From contig NC_030677.2 in assembly GCF_000004195.4 (NCBI RefSeq), positions 175,386,019 through 175,450,018 of the forward strand: 64,000 nt of DNA, written 5' to 3'. Positions 14,601 to 23,570 of the stretch are shown here, piece after piece; the first letter of the stretch is position 1; each line of letters starts with the position of its first letter. Made by a program: the position numbers and the translations under genes. Below the pieces are notes generated by a model. The model was not told the origin of the DNA, ran no database searches, and saw only the letters and a program-made list of their open reading frames with translations. The stretch is from Xenopus tropicalis. Its lineage: Eukaryota; Chordata; Amphibia; Anura; Pipidae.

Positions 14601-17600
14601 AATTGATTCATGTTTGTGGCTGTAATGTGACACAATGTGGAAAAGTTCAAGGGGGCATAATACTTTTGCAAGCCACTGTATGTCCAGATGCTGTAATTTC
14701 CAGCGCTCGGCCTTAAAATGCCATCTGCGAAAATGTAGTTGCATGGGCTAAAATAAAATGGGACCGATAGAAAAATCTGATGTGAAAACTACATGGAAGG
14801 ATTGTTACCAGGCACAATGCCTGTGGGAAGGGAACGCTGCATGCTGCGTCTGCATCTGACAAGATGGTGTCCAAAAGACTTTTTCTTCTACTAAAATACA
14901 TTGACTGTTGGGTGTAGATGCAGGCACAAAGCCCACCATCTGACTTTATATGATCCAACTTTACATTACAGCTATGGCCATTAGATGTTGTAGCATCCTA
15001 CAAAATCTCACGCTGTAGCATGACATGAGTTTTTGGGTCAGGTAAAATCTGACCTGTCTATGATCTAAATCTCCCGTGTAGTTTAGCCCTTATGGTTTAC
15101 TGGTTGGCTGTGTGTGGATAACTGAGGCTGAACATTCTCTCTTTTTGCCTCAGGATGAAGGAAAATGTAGACCTCTGGAGGTGACTAAACTGGAAGGCTC
15201 GGAAATTGGCGTGGATACCACTTTGGGGAAACCGTTTGTGTTTAAATGTGTCCCGCAGTCTGCAAATCGCATATTCTACTTCTGTGCAACATCAAACCAG
15301 GAGATGAAAAGGTGCTTCAATGTGCTACAGCTTGGGGGATAGTTACTGTATGTTTTTAAAGGGGTAATTCACCTTTAAATCAACTTTTAGTATTATATAG
15401 ACATTGATAGTGATTTAAATGAGAGACTGGAATATAAATAGCAGGGGGCCTGAAAAGAGAGGTAAGAAATACAAAGTAACAATAATAATAAAATTGTAAG
15501 CTCACAGAGCAATAGTTTTAGCTACTGGGGGTGGAAAGCTGGAAAGATGTAGAAGAGTAAGGCAAATTATTAATTAAGACCAGTTGCATAGTTGCTAGGA
15601 ATAGGCCATTCTATAATATACAATAAGTTAAATTGAATGTGAACCACCACTTTGATTTTATGTATATAGACATTCAAGATTCTACACCTTTTTTACACAA
15701 CCAATGAAATGCATTTTGAATGTGCTGCTTTTTACACAATTTTACAAATATGGCCCTTTGTCTCGTTGCGTGTATTACATGGCACGTGCAGCATGATACA
15801 AAATGTAGCTTTAGCTATAGAAGCATGTTCTGAAACAGACATGTATACTATATTGCCTAAAATATCTAAACTTTCATGTCATCATGGAAACATTATTAGA
15901 GCGACAGGTGCCCTATAATATTATAACATACAGTTACATTGTATACTTGCTGTTTCAGTATAGTAATGCCCCTATGCACAAAGCAAGGCTCATACAGAAT
16001 CGGTTTGCTGGGATGGGAGTGGAAGTTCAGTTGCACACCTGTGGATAGAGGGGGCAGCTGGGCCAAAGCGCTTCTTGGTGCCACCGGTGCTCTTGTGGCT
16101 GATTGGAAACTCACCCCACCAACAATATTCAAAGCTCTAGTGGAAAACCTTCCCAAAATATAGTGGCTGTTACAGTGAAGGGAACACTTAGTTAGTTAAG
16201 ATGCAGGGCAGGCAGGTATAATGTAGTTAGTGCACATTCTTTATCTCAAAGCACCTCTCTTCACTGACCTACTTTCTAACCAAACCCTATAGTTACCCAG
16301 TTTAAAATCAGAAAGGATATCACTAAAATACATTGACTGTCGGGTGTAGATGAAGGAACAAAGCTCACCATACGACTGTAGCATGGCGCTGTAGCATGAA
16401 GTTATTTTTTTTATATATACAGTTTTACTACTATAATACTCACTATAATCACGGTTATATTCATTTTTATTTTTGTGTTCTAGGTGGCTTGAGGCAATGG
16501 ATAAAGCAGTTCATCCCCTCACTCAGGTACGGATTTGAGATGGTTTTTCCCTAGGTTTGGAGGTTTTTGAATAACATTTAATACTAAGCCTAATATGACA
16601 GTTTGCTGGCAGTCTTCTTATTTTCCGTCATTAGTTACAAACTACAGGTTGCACTATTATTATTATTTATTTGGCACCACCTCCTGCAGCACAATATGGA
16701 GGGGGATACAAGCACAAGACCTATACATATACTTTGTTACTTTCAAATGTGAGATTAGAGCTCACCACAGCAAAATTCACCCACTTTCGCTTCATTTCTA
16801 TGGGATGTTTAGAAGCGTATTAAATGGTGAGTTCTAACTTTTACCCATTGCTAAATACTCTTCTAAAAATCACGAAGGAGTAAATAGAAAGTGGGTGAAT
16901 TAGTCTGTGGTGAGCTTGTATTTCACATTTTAATAAATCTGCCCCATTGTTTATCACTTTAACACAAGTGCCTGTCCCGGTTGGATTTATAGTCCCACAC
17001 ACACACTAGGGTTTGTTTCATCAGGAGCCAATCAAACTGCCTGGAGCATAGGATTAAACCCACAGACACAAAGAGAAATGAAACCAAATTAAATACAATG
17101 TCATATAAATTGAAATAAAATTGTTTTGTTTTCTGTTTTCAGAACCACGTGTGGGTAGATGTCACCATGCACAACCTCAGCCTGCCTCCTCTTGCCATCA
17201 AAAACCCTGAGTGCTTAGGTCTCCTGCACCAGCTGGACCGGAACAAAGACGTGTGGATGCAGCACTACTGCATTCTGAAAGATGGCTGCTTATATTTCTA
17301 CTCTAGCATTCGATCGACCAGTGCCCTTGGTACGCTGGAAATGACTTCTAGTTCTGTACTTACCTTGTATTTTTGCCATACAATATTGTTATATATATAG
17401 TTACATTGGGTTGAAAAAAGACCAGGGTCCATCAAGTTCAACCCTTCCAAGTAAACCCAGCACACAGAAACCTATACTGACCTTCTATACACTCACATAC
17501 AGACCCATACTGACCTATCTATCCACTCACATACAGACCCACACTGACCTATCTATCCACTCACATACAGACCCATACTGACCTATCTATACACTCACAT

Positions 17601-20600
17601 ACAGACCCATACTGACCTATCTATACACTCACATACAGACCCATACTGACCTATCTATACACTCACATACAGACCCATACTAACCTATCTATCCACTCAC
17701 ATACAGACCCACACTGACCTATCTATACACTCACATACAGACCCATTTTTTATAAACAGTGGGCGAATTTACCCCTGTGCAGTATCTAATAGCAATGAAC
17801 TCAACTTACTTTAGGCTAAAGGTTACATCCCTACAGGCCTGGACTGGCAGTCAGAGGATTCTGGCAGCCAGAGGGGCTGGTGTAGGATGCCATAGATTGT
17901 CACTATTTATTAGGCTGGTGGGTGGGGGGCTGTTAGGGCCTCTCTGTACTTGAAATGCCAGGGCCTATTTTGAATCCTAGCCCAGGCCTGCAGCCCTGGA
18001 CCCATTGTCAGTAAATCAAACTAAATCCTATGGGCATGTGGCATTTTGATTGTCACTGTTATCAGGCCTGGCCCAGCTAAGTTTTGATGGCCTGTTTCCA
18101 TTAGATCTGTATTGGAAACAGTAATGTATGTATGTATATTTTTATTTATAAATCGCTACTTATGTACGCAGCGCTGTACAGTAGAATTCATTAATACAAA
18201 CAGGGGGTTAATAAGATAATAGATAAATACAGTATAGTATAACAATAAATACAAATAAATACAAGGTACAGTTGCAATAAGTTAAGAGTCAAAGACACAA
18301 GAGGATGGAGGTCCCTGCCCCGTAGAGCTTACAATCTATATGGGAGGGTAACTTACAGATACAAATAGGCAATTATAAGTGCTGTAGGTCACAGTGGGTG
18401 ACAGTACAATATAAGTGCTGATTCCCAGATCAGGTGCTGGGTGAGTGCTCCAAAAGGTAGTCTTTTAGTTTGGTTTTAAAAAGACTGAGGGAGGATTCTC
18501 TCCAGAGGAAATCAGGGAGGGCATTCCAAATGTAAGGGGCAGCCAGGCAGAAAGGTTTAAGGCGGGAAACAGCAGTAGTAGTGGGGGGGCGCAACCAAAC
18601 GATTGCTCTGCGAGGAACGAAGGAGTTGGCCAGGAACGTATGGAGACTCAAGGGAAGAGATGCAGTGAGGAGCAGAGGAATGGAGGGCTTTAAAGGTTAA
18701 GAGAAGGAGTTTGTAAGATATTCTTTGTTTAATAGGAAGCCACGATAAGGACTTTAGCAGGGGAGGGGCCTGAACTCTCCTGGATGAGAGGAGGAGAATT
18801 CTGGAGCAGTATTTACTATAGACTGTAGGGGGGAAATGGGAGTTAGGGAGGCCGGTTAGTAGCAGGGGGAGGCCTGTAGTAATAGAAGGATAGGGGCATT
18901 TTGGCCTCCCTGGTTAAACACCCATGTGCCTTTAGCCTTACCTATTAAGCTATTTATTGGAAGTTACAGAATAATAAACTCTATTATGTGAACCTGCAAA
19001 GGCATACATTGCATTCTCCTTTTGGTTCCAAAATTGTGAAAAAGTTCAGAAGTCAGTGCAGCGTTACTGTGAGTGCTTATGGCTGTATTTACATAGACCT
19101 TTCCGATAAAGCTTACTTAGTTTTTACCTTTCTTTCTCCTTTAAGCACATAGGAGCATATAGGAATGGATCAGATTTTCTCTGCCTGCCTACGAACACAG
19201 GCACAGCGCAGTAAGCCATATATCCTGTGTGCCCTAACCCTTAGGATAGGAGGAAATGTTAGATTTGTTTTAATTCCATATAATATTCATTTGATAAAAA
19301 TATCAGCTCCACCTCTACACAGTACGGAAGAGTTGATCCCAGATTAAGTGCACAGCTATTATATGCATGATATTCTAACAATCTTCTTTAGAAAAATGGT
19401 ATATAAATAATGATTGTTATATACCCGGAATGATTGTTATATGTAGTTAAGAGGAGACTATGTTATCTACAGTGTTTGCCAACAAGGAGTGCTTCACTTT
19501 GGTAGGGTTAAGGGGAGTACATCAGTGAGTCCCCCATGTGTATGTTTATTGTGCTGAAATGGGATGTTTATTTGCCATTTCAAATGTCTTAGGGTCAGAT
19601 TATATTCAATCATGTTATATTGTGATCCAACAAAGAAGTCTATGGAGCCCATGAGCAGCCAGATTGGGCACACAAGTTGCATATTACTGACACTGACATT
19701 TTCATTCTTTTTTTAAACTCCAGGTGGGATCTACCTGCAGGGATACACAGTAACGGAGCAATCCCTGAATTCCCGCCGCTGTATAATTGAGCTCAGGCCT
19801 CCATCAGAAGAATTTAAAGCGTTCTACTTGAGTGCGGGAAATGCAGCTGAAAACAAACGGTATTTATCCCTTCCATATCTCTGTCTCGGATTCACTTCTC
19901 TGTTCTCTTCTTCTGCTCTCCCTTTCTCACCTTCGGCCCCTTTCCATCTGTTTGCTTTTATTTCTCACAAAGCACACTTGATCTAAGAGAACAAATATGT
20001 TCATCACATTCAAAGTAACCACTGTAACGTTTGGCTTTTATTATTAGGGACAATTATTAAAGCAATAGCTGTAGGTTAGAAGGAAACGAGAGTACAAAGA
20101 GGAACAAGTTTGGGTTTGTTCAGTTGTACATGCTGTGTTGTGCAGAATGGGAGTGGAGCACATGGGTGCAGGGAACCTGTAACATCTCCTGAATTGCAGA
20201 CTCTTTTCATTACTCTAAAGTGCTATTGAACTGCAACCACAATAACCACAGCACCGCTATACAAGGCATGGAGAGTCTATGAAGAAAAATACTCAGCACA
20301 GCAACTGTGCACGGGGCGAGAAAACCTGCAACATTACCTACCTGGGCTCAAAAGGCACAGTCACTATAGAAACACACCCAGTAACTATTATAAAGGTGGT
20401 TCAGATTTTAGACTTCTTCAGACAAACATTGATTGTACATTTAAATGCAACAATCTAGAACTAACATTCAGACTGAAACTGTAGGATAAAGCCCTAAAAA
20501 TAACAGGAGGATGTTCGGAACGTGAAATAGTTGACTTCCTGGAAGTGCTTTGTAGGCATCTGTATCATCAGATACACAATACATGCGCAGATTTGATCAT

Positions 20601-21399
20601 TTTCCAACCAAAATTTTCTAATCTGTCCGAATGACTTAATGACCAACCGCCATGGTATGAAACTAAACTATGTTTCTTACGATTTTATCGGTGCATGTAT
20701 GGTCAGCTTTATTGACATTTGTGTTAAAACTTTAACCCCCAGTTCTGCACCTATTACAGCAATGCAGTAATGTTCAGAAAATATTTTTATTGTACACAAG
20801 TTCAGTGCTTTGTACCTAGATTTTTGTCATTTTAAACACTGGAGCCATTGGTCCTGCCATTCCAATCTCATACCTGCCCTTATAGGGCTCGCTTTCTTCT
20901 TGGATTCCAACAGGGTGGGAAGGTGGAAGAAGATTAGAGCCTAGGTGGGGGTAGGCCCAGTAGGAAAAGTTAGCTGTGAGGATATTTTTGTTATAGCTTG
21001 TGCTAGGAGTGAGAGGTAAAGGGTATTTAGTGAGCAACCTGGTGCTTCTATGAGGAAAGTTTTTCTTTATTGTTTGTTTCAAGAACCACTGATGCCAATT
21101 TTTTGAAGTACAGTTGTACAACACCCTTCCTCCAGCATTATGTAAGGGCCCACTCCTAAGATTAACAGTCTCATGGTTTCATTGTGTGGTAAACTGTTCC
21201 TGTGGCAACTGTACATCCAATTTGCCTATCACCTTACACTCGCAAATAACATTGTTATTCCTGTGTGTGCTTTTATTCATGGAAATTCTATCTTTACAGC
21301 TGGATTACAGCATTGAAAATGTCAATTAATAAGTGGCTACCCCTTCACCAAGCTATTCAGGACTTTATGAGCCGACCTCTGGAGGAGACTAGGATGTGA
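2523..21399 (+). CDS. pdzph1: PDZ and pleckstrin homology domain protein, C-terminal part (multi-exon, 5'-partial)
   Basis: Eight exons join in phase to encode about 337 residues followed by TGA: 2523-2624, 3149-3259, 12365-12543, 15154-15311, 16484-16526, 17143-17329, 19724-19859 and 21300-21399. The order is one PDZ domain (fragment residues about 1-85, with WGFRI at the ligand loop in place of GLGF), then PH1 (about 93-205, beginning RGYLHKR and ending in the helix [11 protein letters not shown]) and PH2 (about 225-325, ending in the helix [11 protein letters not shown]). PH domains bind phosphoinositides or proteins and PDZ domains bind C-terminal peptides, so a membrane-proximal adaptor is the natural guess; the function of this family is poorly known. 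PDZ followed by two PH domains matches vertebrate Pdzph1, a pseudogene in human, located near MACIR. The start and N-terminal part lie left of the window. The symbol rests on architecture and neighbours, not a search. Confidence 0.85.
2909..2964. repeat. Short tandem duplication
   Basis: A segment of about 28 bp (TTAGCTCTTACCTGATCTCT plus TTAGGCC) occurs twice head to tail in the pdzph1 intron. Confidence 0.85.
3149..3259 (+). CDS. pdzph1: pdzph1 exon: PDZ core
   Basis: The acceptor is CCATGTTAG and the donor GTGAGC. The 111-bp exon completes an Asn codon from the preceding exon and encodes [19 protein letters not shown], the classic PDZ beta4-alpha1 signature, then the alpha2 helix ([10 protein letters not shown]). 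It ends with 1 nt of a Gly codon. Confidence 0.9.
3946..4490. mobile_element. Long palindromic MITE, CG-rich, with 3-bp target duplication (copy 1)
   Basis: The element begins GGGGCACATTTACTAA and ends TTAGTAAATCAGCCCC, flanked on both sides by TAT. The two halves are inverted copies meeting near 4225. Each arm holds tandem TCTTTACGATTTTTGCGTAA and TAAAACGCGAGTTTTTCGGC units that generate spurious open frames on both strands. Terminal inverted repeats plus a 3-bp AT-rich target suggest a PIF/Harbinger-type non-autonomous element. It sits in the pdzph1 intron. Confidence 0.85.
5573..5686 (+). other. Candidate phase-neutral cassette exon inside the PDZ domain
   Basis: A 114-bp open segment has a strong T-tract acceptor (TTTTTTTATCAG) and a strong donor (GTAAGG). 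It begins with 2 nt and ends with 1 nt of split codons, so it could be included between the 3149-3259 and 12365-12543 exons without a frame change. Inclusion would insert 38 residues between alpha2 and the last PDZ strand. The direct join without it gives the expected PDZ sequence [12 protein letters not shown], so this is at most an alternative exon and may be chance. Confidence 0.3.
6130..6425. mobile_element. Fold-back MITE
   Basis: An imperfect inverted repeat of about 140-bp arms, including GTAGCCATGGGGGCAGCC pairing with GGCTGCCCCCATGGCTAC and CAGATAACAGA pairing with TCTGTTATCTG. It lies in the 9-kb pdzph1 intron. Confidence 0.75.
6718..6835. mobile_element. Hairpin repeat (CAGTAACCCATAGCAACCAA family)
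   Basis: The arms TTTGCCCAGCAGTAACCCAT and the complementary TGGGTTACTGCTCCTGGGCA enclose about 55 bp. Shorter pieces of the same sequence occur near 28490 and 32440. Confidence 0.75.
7047..7450 (+). repeat. Dispersed repeat, copy A
   Basis: Begins GGAAAACTATACCCTAAGAA and includes CCCTTGAGCCACCATTTAGT and TGATCCCAGG. Related copies lie at 25517-26650 (split by an LTR) and 44805-45262. A (TTTG)n microsatellite lies at about 7250-7275. Confidence 0.7.
8154..8239. repeat. Near-perfect hairpin
   Basis: Arms of about 42 bp (GGATAGTTCAATGAATG and GCATTTCCGTAAT and their complements) are separated by a few bases. They generate mirror-image peptides on both strands and do not encode a gene. Confidence 0.85.
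8304..8600. repeat. G-rich minisatellite, about 16-bp unit
   Basis: A degenerate unit (GGCACTGTGTATGGGG) is repeated about 18 times with G runs of 3-8. It explains the Gly/Tyr/Trp-rich open frames in all three plus frames. Confidence 0.9.
9118..9315. mobile_element. Hairpin MITE
   Basis: The ends GGGGTATATTTATCATGCTG plus TGTAAAAAGT and the complementary ACTTTTTACACAGC plus TTAAATATACGC enclose a second stem (CAGCCAATCAG with CTGATTGG). It lies in the pdzph1 intron. Confidence 0.75.
10122..10441. mobile_element. hAT-type non-autonomous transposon with exact 8-bp target duplication
   Basis: A 320-bp element with ends CAGGGGTCGGGAACC and GGTTCCCTACCCCTG, flanked on both sides by AGCTAGAG. The size of the target duplication and the CAGGGGT ends fit hAT elements. 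It contains a perfect 39-bp palindrome (19-bp arms, one central base) at 10288-10326. It lies in the pdzph1 intron. Confidence 0.92.
11813..12063. mobile_element. MITE with GGGTTGCCACC terminal repeats
   Basis: The ends GGGTTGCCACCT and AGGTGGCAACCC are flanked by TA on both sides. The internal 225 bp is G-rich and non-coding. Confidence 0.75.
12365..12543 (+). CDS. pdzph1: pdzph1 exon: last PDZ strand and start of PH1
   Basis: The acceptor is TTTTGCAG and the donor GTGGGA. The exon supplies [13 protein letters not shown] (final PDZ strand), a short linker and the PH1 start: [17 protein letters not shown] and LQYYKHKK. The basic beta1-beta2 residues (K, R, WRKRW) fit a phosphoinositide-binding PH fold. 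It ends in phase 0. Confidence 0.9.
13075..14678 (+). mobile_element. Tc1-like DNA transposon (copy 1)
   Basis: A 1604-bp element with ends CAGTGGCTTGCAAAAGTA and TACTTTTGCAAGCCACTG and long inverted repeats of roughly 200 bp, flanked by TA duplications. It carries one broken transposase gene and sits in the pdzph1 intron between PH1 exons. A copy with the same ends and much the same sequence lies at 61131-62664. Confidence 0.96.
13444..14461 (+). pseudogene. Tc1-like transposase, frameshifted
   Basis: The reading starts [14 protein letters not shown] with an N-terminal paired-type helix-turn-helix ([15 protein letters not shown], then the GRPPKL AT-hook-like motif) and continues to [11 protein letters not shown], which holds the first catalytic Asp. 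Relative to the second copy, 2 bp are missing in GGGGGGCCTCTCTTCAGAGG at about 14024-14043, shifting the frame, and a TAG interrupts NLLES near 14117. The rest is readable in another frame: [11 protein letters not shown] with the second Asp and [10 protein letters not shown] with the Glu, spaced as DD34E. It is inactive as it stands. Confidence 0.93.
15154..15311 (+). CDS. pdzph1: pdzph1 exon: middle of PH1
   Basis: The acceptor is CTTTTTGCCTCAG and the donor follows AAAAG as GTGCTT, a non-consensus but usable site. The exon encodes PH1 strands 4-7, including PFVFKCV and [14 protein letters not shown], and ends 2 nt into an Arg codon completed by the next exon. A Tc1 element lies in the intron before it. 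Confidence 0.9.
15355..15640. repeat. Dispersed TTAA-associated repeat fragment
   Basis: It begins TTAA then AGGGGTAATTCACCTTTAAA, resembling frog repeats with TTAA targets. No matching right end is clear, so it is probably truncated. Confidence 0.5.
16484..16526 (+). CDS. pdzph1: pdzph1 exon: C-terminal helix of PH1
   Basis: A 43-bp exon with acceptor TGTGTTCTAG and donor GTACGG encodes [14 protein letters not shown], the invariant-Trp helix that closes a PH domain. It is too short to show as a long open frame but fits exactly in phase between its neighbours. Confidence 0.88.
16742..16947. mobile_element. Hairpin MITE (copy 1 of family also at 28222)
   Basis: The arm AAATGTGAGATTAGAGCTCA plus CCACAG pairs with its complement at the right end (CTGTGGTGAGCT and CACATTT), with CCCACTTT and AAAGTGGG as inner stems. 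It lies in the pdzph1 intron. Confidence 0.8.
17143..17329 (+). CDS. pdzph1: pdzph1 exon: inter-PH linker and start of PH2
   Basis: The acceptor is TTTCTGTTTTCAG and the donor GTACGC. The exon encodes the linker and PH2 strands 1-4 ([20 protein letters not shown], then CLYFYSS). It ends 1 nt into a Gly codon. Confidence 0.9.
17401..17755 (-). repeat. LINE 3' tail with a 34-bp tandem array
   Basis: The minus strand of GGTTGAAAAAAGACCAGGGT plus CCATCAAGTTCAACCC matches the end of the LINE tails at 23560 and 37150. It continues into about eight 34-bp units (CCCATACTGACCTATCTATA plus CACTCACATACAGA) up to 17745, apparently expanded from LINE tail sequence. Confidence 0.75.
18125..18910 (-). mobile_element. 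LINE (CR1/L2-like) 3' end
   Basis: Read on the minus strand, 18651-18430 encodes the C-terminal part of a LINE reverse transcriptase ORF ([15 protein letters not shown], then [12 protein letters not shown]). A 3' UTR follows with AAGCTCTACGGGGCAGGGAC and TGTACAGCGCTGCG and ends in TTATAAATAAA and a (TACA)n tail at 18125-18140. It is 5'-truncated, as usual for LINEs, and lies in the pdzph1 intron. Confidence 0.85.
19724..19859 (+). CDS. pdzph1: pdzph1 exon: middle of PH2
   Basis: The acceptor is TTTTTTTAAACTCCAG and the donor GTATTT. The exon encodes [13 protein letters not shown] through [15 protein letters not shown] and ends 2 nt into an Arg codon. Confidence 0.9.
21300..21399 (+). CDS. 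pdzph1: pdzph1 last coding exon
   Basis: The acceptor is CTATCTTTACAG. The exon encodes the closing PH2 helix ([12 protein letters not shown]) and a short tail ending SRPLEETRM, then TGA at 21397-21399. Its phase (1 nt to complete Arg) matches the previous exon. Confidence 0.9.
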
Positions 21400-21680
21400 A
21401 GGAGTGTATGTGCGGATGATTTAGAACTAATGGAACATTAAAATACAGTTATAACGGAAGATCCTGAGGAAACCCTTGTACCAGTGACGCTTTTTTAATG
21501 TATGGATTAGAACCATGGGATTTATATGTACAGAAACACAAGATTTGTATTAAGTGACCTATGGTTAGATCTGCTCTGTCAGCCATTTCTAAAATGTTTG
21601 TATATAAGCACTGTATTATTGTCTACAAAGAAGGACTAAATGTGTGTTAAAGGAAAATAAAACTTTTTTGATGCAATCCA
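21400..21680 (+). terminator. pdzph1: pdzph1 3' UTR and polyadenylation signal
   Basis: About 280 nt of AT-rich sequence follow the stop codon. AATAAA lies at 21656-21661 and a T-rich stretch just after it, so cleavage is expected near 21675. No competing signal lies closer to the stop. Confidence 0.65.
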
Positions 21681-21891
21681 GTAACATATACAGTATTTAT
21701 AGTCAATATTATTTTAACTAAGTTTACATACTGAATTTGTAAAAATAACCCAGCACAAGGTAAAATAGGACTTGTAGCCGGCAGTTTTATAATTAGCCTA
21801 AACATATAAATTACAATTAAAGCACAAAATAGGGCAATGACATGACAGTTATTGTAGCCAAGACATAATACAAACTACTCCTGCCTGTATG

Positions 21892-22106
21892 CAGGGTCGG
21901 ACTGGGGGGTGCAGGGCCCACCGGGGCTCCCGCCCCAGGGGCCATGCAGGTGCCCCAGCCAGCCGTGTCCCCTAACCTCCCCCCCCTGCAGGGGCCCCCC
22001 TAACCCCCCCCGCAGGGCCCCCACCTGACATCCTCCCCGAGCGCGTATAAATTGAACGCGCCCACCGGGATTTTTCCCAGTGTCCCGGCGGCCCAGTCTG
22101 ACCCTG
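21892..22106. mobile_element. hAT-type non-autonomous element, GC-rich
   Basis: The ends CAGGGTCGGACTGGG and CCCAGTCTGACCCTG are flanked by CCTGTATG and TCTGTATG, an 8-bp target duplication with one mismatch. It inserted about 200 bp past the pdzph1 polyadenylation site. Confidence 0.85.
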
Positions 22107-22111
22107 TCTGT

Positions 22112-22462
22112 ATGGGACTTGTTATCCAGAATGCTTTGGATCTGGTGTTTTCTGGATAAGGGATCTTTCCATAATTTGAATCTCCATACCTTTAGTCTGC
22201 TAAAAAAAATAATTTAAACATTAAATAAACCCAATAGGATTGTTTTGCCTCCAATAAGGATTAATTATATCTTAGTTGGGACTTGATGGTAACTAAGCTG
22301 CAGGAATCCATATTGGTGGCAACACAATCCTATAGGGTTAATTTAATGTTTAAATTACTTTTTCTCAGACTTAAGGTATGGAGATCCAAATTACTGAAGG
22401 ATCCCTTATCCAGGAACCCCAGGTCCCAAGCATTCTGAATAACAGGTCCCATTCCTGTATTC
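22112..22462. mobile_element. Palindromic MITE (TTATCCAGAATGCTTGGGAC family), copy 1
   Basis: The left half GTTATCCAGAATGC and AACCCAATAGGATTGTTTTG is mirrored by CAACACAATCCTATAGGGTT and GCATTCTGAATAACAGGTCC on the right. Other copies lie at 36350-36640, 37390-37570 and 39618-39900. Confidence 0.85.
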
Positions 22463-22949
22463 ATTTATTTTCCTTTATTATTCTTTTCTGTTTTTCTAAG
22501 AAAGGGACAATATATACATGCTGTGGAAATGGCAATACCCTATTCAGTGACACCCAGAGTAATTCCCAGAATGTATATTCCTGTGCTTTAGCTGGGTTTC
22601 CACAAGACGAAGCATGTTAACAAACAGATTAGCACTCTTGTGAAAAAGTGGATTGTGGTGGGGTAACAGGTCTTACTGTGCCATGGCCTTCCCACAACCC
22701 CCATTCTGTACATGTCGACCCGCACATCAGTAATAAATAACATAGTGCCCCAGCTACTGTGAGGGCAGAAAATTACACATATTTAACCCACATTCTTTTA
22801 GCTTTTCTCCCCAGTTTTCACTTACTCCTTACTTCCTGGCCAGATAGTTTATTATATATTGTCATGCTGGTGTATGAGCTTCCACCAAACAAACCAACTG
22901 GTAGCCAGTACAGTTCATTAGGGTATTTCTTACCTCCAATTCCTCACCT

Positions 22950-23570
22950 CCTCAAGGGGAGCCATTTTTCAAAAGAAAAAATCAGCACACCAGAGGCCCC
23001 CCCTTTAGATTAGAGGAACGGAGCTTCCATTTGAAGCAGCGTAGGTGGTTTTTCACGGTGAGGGCAGTGAGGTTGTGGAATGCCCTTCCTAGAGATGTGC
23101 AGGCCCGGATTTGTGGCGAGGCCACAAAGGCCCGGGCCTAGGGCGGCAGAAATTTAGGGGAGGCATGCCGCCCCGCCGCAACAAAATTGTGACATTTTGC
23201 TCCCATATGGAGCAATGGGGACTTCTCCCCACTGCTCTGTATGGGAGTTTAAATGCCCGCGCATGCGCGATTGCGTCGGCGCGGCACGGGGCAGGTGGGT
23301 TTGTTTGCGCATGCGTGTGGGGGGCGGGGCGCGAATGGGGTGCGGCCTAGGGGCGCGCCGGTTTGAAATCCGGCGCTGGAGATGTGGTAATGGCAGACTC
23401 TGTTAATGCCTATAAGAGGGGCCTGGATGAGTTCTTGATCAATCAGAATATCCAAGGCTATTGTGATACTAATATCTACAGTTAGTATAGATGTATAAGG
23501 TTTATATATGGATACCTGGGTTCATTTAGAGGGGTTTAACTTGATGGACTTTGGTCTTTGGCACCTCAGG
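22950..23570 (+). mobile_element. LINE 3' end (RAVRLWNALP type) split by a hAT element
   Basis: Translation gives RLEERSFHLKQRRWFFTVRA then VRLWNALP, the C-terminal signature of a LINE reverse transcriptase ORF, followed by FKRGLDEFL-like codons and a tail ending TTGATGGACTTTGGTCTTTG. A 279-bp hAT element (23100-23378) interrupts it. A copy without the insertion lies at 36885-37185. Confidence 0.85.
23100..23378. mobile_element. hAT-type element nested in a LINE tail, 8-bp target duplication
   Basis: The ends CAGGCCCGGATTTG and GAAATCCGGCGCTG are flanked by GAGATGTG on both sides. The interior is CpG-rich (GCGCATGCGCGATTGCGTC) and non-coding. The copy at 37000 reads straight through this site, showing the pre-insertion state. 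Confidence 0.93.

Noticed and set aside
23340..23378. tRNA-like B-box (GGTTTGAAATCC)
   Set aside because: It lies at the end of a hAT element with no cloverleaf or A box.
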